A stretch of DNA of 10,924 nucleotides from Alphaproteobacteria bacterium (GTDB lineage: Bacteria > Pseudomonadota > Alphaproteobacteria > BOG-932 > Roseiterribacteraceae). Made by a program: the position numbers and the translations under genes. Where the stretch lies: the NCBI GenBank assembly GCA_903970575.1, contig CAJCJC010000455.1:1-10924 (forward strand), in the 5' to 3' direction. A model generated the notes under the pieces. The model saw only the letters and a program-made list of their open reading frames with translations. It made no database searches and was not told the DNA's origin. This document shows positions 6,906 to 10,924 of the stretch, one piece after another (positions within the stretch are counted from its first letter, which is position 1; the number at the start of each line of letters is the position of its first letter).

Positions 6906-7316
6906 ATGGAGATCGATCCATATCTGACGTTCGAAGGGAACTGCGAGGCGGCGTTTAAATTTTATGAACGCTGCCTGGGGGGCGAGATAATCATGATGAT
7001 GACTCACGCCGGCTCGCCGATGGCGGCTAGGACGCCGCATGATTGGCTCGACAAGGTCATGCATGCTCGGCTCAAGGTCGGCGATAAACTTCTCATGGGT
7101 TCGGATTCTCCGCCGGGTCAGTACACGCCGCCGAGCGGCTTTAACATTATCATCACGCTCAACAATATCGCCGAGGCGGAGAGGATTTTCGCGGCCCTCG
7201 CGGAGGGTGGGGGAATTCGGATGCCGCTTCAGCAAACATTTTGGGCCGCGCGCTTCGGAATGCTGACAGATCGGTTCGGAATTCCCTGGATGATAAACGG
7301 TGGCGACGGGACATAG
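6906..7316 (+). CDS. PhnB-like VOC family (glyoxalase superfamily) protein
   Basis: This 136-residue protein is of the short PhnB/YjdN-like VOC type. Visible landmarks are the opening strand with LTFEGNCEAAFKFY (8-21), LGGEI (24-28), VMHARLKVGD (51-60), MGSD (64-67), and the very conserved PLQQTFWAARFGMLTDRFG near the end. VOC folds bind metals or small molecules through paired beta-alpha-beta-beta-beta units; many PhnB-like proteins have no demonstrated enzyme activity, so no reaction is assigned. It starts 11 bp after the phosphatase with a strong AGGGAGGAAGG ribosome site. It is the last gene of the three-gene plus-strand set and converges on the histidine kinase, 23 bp away. Confidence 0.92.
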   Translation: MEIDPYLTFEGNCEAAFKFYERCLGGEIIMMMTHAGSPMAARTPHDWLDKVMHARLKVGDKLLMGSDSPPGQYTPPSGFNIIITLNNIAEAERIFAALAEGGGIRMPLQQTFWAARFGMLTDRFGIPWMINGGDGT

Positions 7317-7321
7317 TCGCC
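7302..7321 (+). terminator. weak hairpin at the convergent gene junction
   Basis: GGCGAC (7302-7307) and GTCGCC (7316-7321) form a 6-bp stem with an 8-base loop across the VOC stop codon. There is no T-tract on either strand, so a factor-independent terminator is doubtful. Its position in the 23-bp convergent gap is the only reason to list it. Confidence 0.22.
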
Positions 7322-7339
7322 TGCGTTCCCAAGCAAAGC

Positions 7340-8974
7340 CTATCCGACCCCATCCAGGATCGCCCGCAGCTTCGCCGCCAGATCGACAAGGGCGAAAGGT
7401 TTGCCGATGAGCTGAACGCCAGGATCAAGCTCTCCATTATGCACGATCGCGTTTCGCGTATAGCCGGTCGTGTACAGGACTTTAAGCAGCGGTCGCCGCT
7501 TGAGCGCCTCGTCGACGATCTGGCGGCCATTCATACCCCCAGGCAGAACGACATCGGTGAAGAGGAGAGCGATCTGCGGGGATGAGTCGATGAGTTCCAG
7601 CGCTTCCTTGCCGGTCGCGGCCTCCAACACGGTGTAGCCCATATCCGAGATCGCGCTCGTGCTATAAGCTCTGAGGTCGTCATTATCCTCGACCACGAGG
7701 ATGGTTTCCCCGTGGCCGCGTTCAGGTGGCGCGCCTCGGGCGGCTTCGGCCTCGGCCTCGCCCACATCGCCCGTTTGCCGGGGCAAATAGAGTTTGATTG
7801 TGGTGCCCTGGCCAAGCTCGCTGTAGATTCTGACATGGCCGCTCGACTGACGGATAAATCCGTAAACCTGACTAAGACCGAGCCCAGTGCCTTTGCCGAC
7901 GTCCTTGGTGGTGAAGAACGGTTCGAACGCCCGCTCTCGGGTGGCCGCGTCCATTCCAATTCCTGTATCGGTCACCGCGATCATCACGTATTGGCCCGTC
8001 GGAATGGTTTCGGCGATCTGGCCGACATATGAGTCGTCGAGAAACGTATTACCGGTCTCGATCGTGAGCTTGCCGCCATTGGGCATCGCGTCCCGGGCGT
8101 TGACCGCCATGTTCAGCAGGGAATTTTCGAGTTCGTGGTTATCCGCCCGGATCAGCCACAATCCGGCGGCCGTCACGGTTTCCAGAGCGATAGTCTCGCC
8201 GAGCGTCCGTTGTAGGAGTTCAGATGTCTCGGCGATCAGTTTGTTAGCGTCGATCAGCTTCGGCTCCAATGGCTGCCGCCGGGAAAAGGCCAGCAACCGA
8301 CGCGTCAGGACGGCCGCGCGCTCCACCGCCTTCAAGGCCATCGCCTGCGATTTTTGGATTCGATTCACGACCGGCCCGGGCGCGATCTTGGGAAGCTGCT
8401 GCTCGATGGTGTCAAGCCCGCCCATCATCACCGTCAGTAAATTATTGAAATCATGTGCGATTCCTCCGCTCAATTGCCCGATGGTCTCCATCTTCTGCAT
8501 TTGCCGGACGCGCGCTTCACTGGCCCTCAGCGCAGCCTCGGCCTGGTCGCGCTCCGCGATCTGGCGCGCCAGTTCGGTATTCACTTCGCGTAGCGCTTGC
8601 GCCGAAGGCACCGCCAGCGCCTTGGGTATCAGCGGCCAAAGAATGATCGCGGTCGCCACCGAAACGATCGCGGTTAGGAACTTGATCGCGCCGTCCAGCC
8701 AATAAGCGGGCTCCCACAGGGTGAGGATGGACATAAAATGCGTGGTGCCACAGGCGAGGATGAAGGCGGCGAACAACCAGATGATCCAACTGAACTCCAG
8801 ATCGCGCCGTCGCCGGACGAAATAGATCAGCGCCAGCGGGATCGAGTAATAGGAAATGCCGATCAGCGCGTCCGACGCGGCGTGAATCCAGAGCAATCCC
8901 GGTTCCCACAACAGGCAAAACCCGTGCGGCGTCAAACCCGATGGATCAAAGAGCGCGCGTAGGATGGAGTCCAT
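7340..8974 (-). CDS. hybrid histidine kinase with ethylene-receptor-like membrane sensor and C-terminal receiver
   Basis: The protein is 544 residues. The N-terminal 120 residues hold three hydrophobic helices (about 30-54, 62-84, 96-116) that match the ethylene-binding domain of plant ETR1. With an offset of 10, Asp25, Tyr32, Pro36, Ile62, Cys65 and His69 of ETR1 correspond to Asp35, Tyr42, Pro46, Ile72, Cys75 and His79 here; Cys and His are the copper ligands in ETR1. A coiled linker (about 125-160) leads to the H box GGIAHDFNN with phospho-acceptor His174. The ATPase domain has the N box (about 284-297), DTGIGM (336-341) and GKGTGLGLS (360-368). A receiver domain follows (about 423-543) with Glu429-Asp430, phospho-acceptor Asp474 and Lys525. 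There is no PAS or GAF domain. I chose the ATG at 8974; a TTG six codons earlier is possible, and neither has a strong ribosome site. No separate response regulator is visible. Whether it senses ethylene or another ligand is unknown. Confidence 0.93.
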   Translation of the reverse strand: MDSILRALFDPSGLTPHGFCLLWEPGLLWIHAASDALIGISYYSIPLALIYFVRRRRDLEFSWIIWLFAAFILACGTTHFMSILTLWEPAYWLDGAIKFLTAIVSVATAIILWPLIPKALAVPSAQALREVNTELARQIAERDQAEAALRASEARVRQMQKMETIGQLSGGIAHDFNNLLTVMMGGLDTIEQQLPKIAPGPVVNRIQKSQAMALKAVERAAVLTRRLLAFSRRQPLEPKLIDANKLIAETSELLQRTLGETIALETVTAAGLWLIRADNHELENSLLNMAVNARDAMPNGGKLTIETGNTFLDDSYVGQIAETIPTGQYVMIAVTDTGIGMDAATRERAFEPFFTTKDVGKGTGLGLSQVYGFIRQSSGHVRIYSELGQGTTIKLYLPRQTGDVGEAEAEAARGAPPERGHGETILVVEDNDDLRAYSTSAISDMGYTVLEAATGKEALELIDSSPQIALLFTDVVLPGGMNGRQIVDEALKRRPLLKVLYTTGYTRNAIVHNGELDPGVQLIGKPFALVDLAAKLRAILDGVG

Positions 8975-9078
8975 GATGGTTCTTACCCGCAATCCCGAGG
9001 AGTCGATTCAGCATCCTTAAGTATCCGGGATCGGGCGTCGCACACAAATCTTGGGACGAATGGGCGCGGTATAACGAT

Positions 9079-9140
9079 CCCAGCCCCGCTCTGGGCGGAA
9101 TTTTGGCTCTCCAGGGTTGCGCCCTTCCGGGGAAGCAACC
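9079..9140. other. two inverted repeats in the gap between the molybdenum enzyme and kinase genes
   Basis: CCCAG (9079-9083) pairs with CTGGG (9091-9095) over a 7-base loop, and GGTTGC (9115-9120) pairs with GCAACC (9135-9140), with inner TTCC/GGAA that could extend the stem with a bulge. They lie downstream of the minus-strand molybdopterin-subunit gene. Neither has a T-run on the minus strand, so termination is only a possibility; a protein-binding site for the kinase promoter is another. The whole gap 8975-9192 contains no convincing reading frame. Confidence 0.25.
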
Positions 9141-9192
9141 GCATTTCCGCTAGTGGCAGCTTTGCGAATTAGGGTATGAAATTCGCGCTAGA

Positions 9193-10924
9193 TTATGCCT
9201 TTACAAAGGGCAGGCTCGTCGTTGGTTTGCCGGTCAGCGCGAGCAGCGCATTGGCGATCGCAGGCGCGATCAGGGGCGTCCCCGGCTCTCCGATTCCGCT
9301 GGGCGGGTTGTTGGACGGCAGGATATAAGTCTCCACATGCGGCGTCTCGTTCACGCGGAGCACCCGATACGTATCGAAATTGGTTTGCTCCACCACGCCG
9401 TCCTTGAGGGTGATCTGGCCGTAGAGGGCGGCTGAGAGGCCATAACAGACGGCGCCCTCTATCTGGGCCGCGATCTGGTTCGGCGCGATCGCCGTTCCGC
9501 AATCGACCGCGGCCACGACCCGGCGCACCCTGGGCGCGCCATCGACGAGGCTGACCTCGGCGATTTGGGCGACAACCGTGCCGAAGCACTCGTGCACGGC
9601 GACCCCGCGCGCCCAGCCGGATTCGAGCGGCGCCCCATAACCGGATTTCTCGACCGCGAGGTTGAGCACCGCCAAATGCCTTGCGGCGGAGTCCCCAGCC
9701 TTGGCGTAGAGCGCGCGGCGATACTCGACCGGGTCCTTCCCGGCCTTGCCGGCCAACTGGTCGATCGTGTGCTCCATCACCATGGCGGTGTGGGTCGCGC
9801 CCACCGAGCGCCACCACTGGATCGGCACTTTCAAATCCGGCATGTAGACCGCCGCGTCGACGACGGGCGTGGCCTTCAAGTAGGGCGAGCCCTTGACCCC
9901 CTCGACGGTCGTGTCGTCGAACTTGGGCGCCCCAGGCATACCTTTCTGGATCGATTGGGTGACGACCCTGTGCCGCCATACGCTAGGGTAGCCTTCGGCG
10001 TCGGTGCGGATTTGCAAGGCATGATGCGTCAGCGGCCTGTAGCGGCCTGCGGTCATGTCATCCTCGCGGGTCCACACCAGCTTCACTGGCCTGCCGCCGC
10101 CGATTTTCTTGGCGATCTGGACGCATTCGATCACGTAATCGGAATTGACGCTGGCGCGGCGCCCGAACGATCCGCCGGCGAACAAGGTCTCGATTTCAAC
10201 CTTGCCGGGCAGAGTCACGATGGCCATCGCAGTATTGATCTGATCGAGCGTCTGGATTTGCGCGCCGTAGGTCAGCTTGCAACCATGGCCGTCCACCCGG
10301 GCGACGCAGTTCATCGGCTCCATCGTGGCGTGCGCCAGGAATGGGAAATCATACGTGAAATCGACAGGCGCGCCGCCCGCCGCCGTCCCTGAATCTCCCT
10401 TGCCGTCGAACGGCATGGGCTTCAGATCGCCTGAATCCCCTGCGGCGATCCGCTTATAGTCCGCCAGTATGGCGTCGGTTCCGCGCGTTTCCGCCTTGGA
10501 TTCGTCCCAATTTATCTTCAGCGCGTCGCGACCCAGCTTGGCGGTATAGGTGTGGCGCGCCAGAACGGCGACGCCGGTCGGGATTTGGATGATCTCGACG
10601 ACGCCCAGAATCTTGTGCGCGTCAGTGGCGTCGAACGACTGAACCGAGGCGCCGAATTTGGGCGCGTGGGCGACCATCGCCACCAGCATGTCCGGCATAT
10701 GGACGTCCTGAGTGTATCGGGCGCTGCCGTCGCTCTTGGCCTGGCTGTCCTTGCGGCGCACCCGGTCCGTGCCGACAAGCGTGAACGTGGCCTGATCCTT
10801 GAGGATTGGATCGGGCGGCGGCGTAATCGCGCTGGCGGCTGGGAGCAGGGCTGCGAATCCAGCGCTCTTGCCGGAAGGATGTGAAACGACGCCGTCCTTC
10901 ACGCTTATCTCGCGCGCCGGCAGG
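9193..10924 (-). CDS. molybdopterin-binding subunit of xanthine dehydrogenase family (IorB-like), C-terminal part
   Basis: The last 576 residues are visible and the frame is open through the right edge, so the start lies outside; IorB-like proteins are usually about 700-760 residues. This is the large catalytic subunit of a molybdenum hydroxylase of the isoquinoline 1-oxidoreductase/aldehyde oxidase type, which hydroxylates N-heterocycles or aldehydes using water. Evidence includes HATMEPMNC (substrate/cofactor domain), [10 protein letters not shown], the molybdopterin-contacting [21 protein letters not shown] and the C-terminal [18 protein letters not shown], whose Glu (codon 9286-9288) is the expected active-site base. 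Such enzymes pair with a small 2Fe-2S subunit and often a c-type cytochrome; these would be off the right edge. IorB-type subunits are commonly Tat-exported, but that region is not visible. A GTG at 10902 is internal, as residues before it (LPAREIS) continue the protein. The substrate is unknown. Confidence 0.92.
   Translation of the reverse strand, partial: LPAREISVKDGVVSHPSGKSAGFAALLPAASAITPPPDPILKDQATFTLVGTDRVRRKDSQAKSDGSARYTQDVHMPDMLVAMVAHAPKFGASVQSFDATDAHKILGVVEIIQIPTGVAVLARHTYTAKLGRDALKINWDESKAETRGTDAILADYKRIAAGDSGDLKPMPFDGKGDSGTAAGGAPVDFTYDFPFLAHATMEPMNCVARVDGHGCKLTYGAQIQTLDQINTAMAIVTLPGKVEIETLFAGGSFGRRASVNSDYVIECVQIAKKIGGGRPVKLVWTREDDMTAGRYRPLTHHALQIRTDAEGYPSVWRHRVVTQSIQKGMPGAPKFDDTTVEGVKGSPYLKATPVVDAAVYMPDLKVPIQWWRSVGATHTAMVMEHTIDQLAGKAGKDPVEYRRALYAKAGDSAARHLAVLNLAVEKSGYGAPLESGWARGVAVHECFGTVVAQIAEVSLVDGAPRVRRVVAAVDCGTAIAPNQIAAQIEGAVCYGLSAALYGQITLKDGVVEQTNFDTYRVLRVNETPHVETYILPSNNPPSGIGEPGTPLIAPAIANALLALTGKPTTSLPFVKA

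Noticed and set aside
7887..8705. Plus-strand frame of 272 codons opposite the histidine kinase
   Set aside because: Serine/arginine-rich shadow of the kinase; no ribosome site or domain features.
8985..9020. Short upstream frame or leader peptide before the histidine kinase (ATG after TTAAGG)
   Set aside because: Out of frame with the kinase, ribosome-site spacing is wrong, and there are no leader features such as a regulatory codon run.
9115..9140. Factor-independent terminator after the molybdenum enzyme gene
   Set aside because: A stem is present but bulged and no T-run follows on the minus strand; kept only as a low-confidence inverted repeat.
9565..10392. Plus-strand frame of 275 codons opposite the molybdenum enzyme gene
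   Set aside because: Mirror frame of a well-recognised protein; composition typical of antisense reading.

Overview
The window looks like chromosomal DNA of a GC-rich alphaproteobacterium. Evidence is the codon use, the tight ATGA-type gene overlaps, and protein styles typical of Hyphomicrobiales (methylotrophs and phototrophs such as Beijerinckiaceae or Methylocystaceae). The class is a reasonable inference; the family is a guess. No rRNA, tRNA, CRISPR array, insertion sequence or phage gene was seen.

Left part (1-4446, minus strand): a compact five-gene operon read right to left. In order it encodes a small DUF5132-like membrane protein, a 203-residue HMA2-domain protein with two membrane segments, a P1B-like P-type ATPase whose membrane metal site is not CPC, an EcsC-family protein with an apparent one-base frameshift, and the N-terminal part of a DUF445 membrane protein that runs off the left edge. 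Spacings are about 14 bp, 5 bp, a 4-bp overlap and a 4-bp overlap, so the five almost certainly form one transcript. It looks like a metal-transport or metal-compartment operon. Its make-up (unusual P1B ATPase plus small hydrophobic and HMA-like partners) is reminiscent of ferrosome (fez) type clusters, but that link is a hypothesis.

Middle (4447-7316): an AT-rich divergent promoter region (about 4456-4709) separates that operon from a plus-strand set of three genes: an APH-like phosphotransferase with an atypical catalytic loop and an extra C-terminal helical region, a PF13350-type tyrosine phosphatase with an intact HCx5R site, and a PhnB-like VOC protein. The first two pair a kinase fold with a phosphatase.

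Right part (7340-10924, minus strand): a membrane hybrid histidine kinase whose N-terminal sensor matches the plant ethylene-receptor copper/ethylene-binding domain at every key residue I could compare. It converges on the VOC gene. Upstream of it, after a 218-bp gap, lies the C-terminal ~576 residues of a molybdopterin-binding subunit of an IorB-like aldehyde oxidase/isoquinoline 1-oxidoreductase, cut by the right edge.

The most interesting items are the ATPase/HMA2/EcsC/DUF445 operon and the bacterial ethylene-receptor-like kinase.
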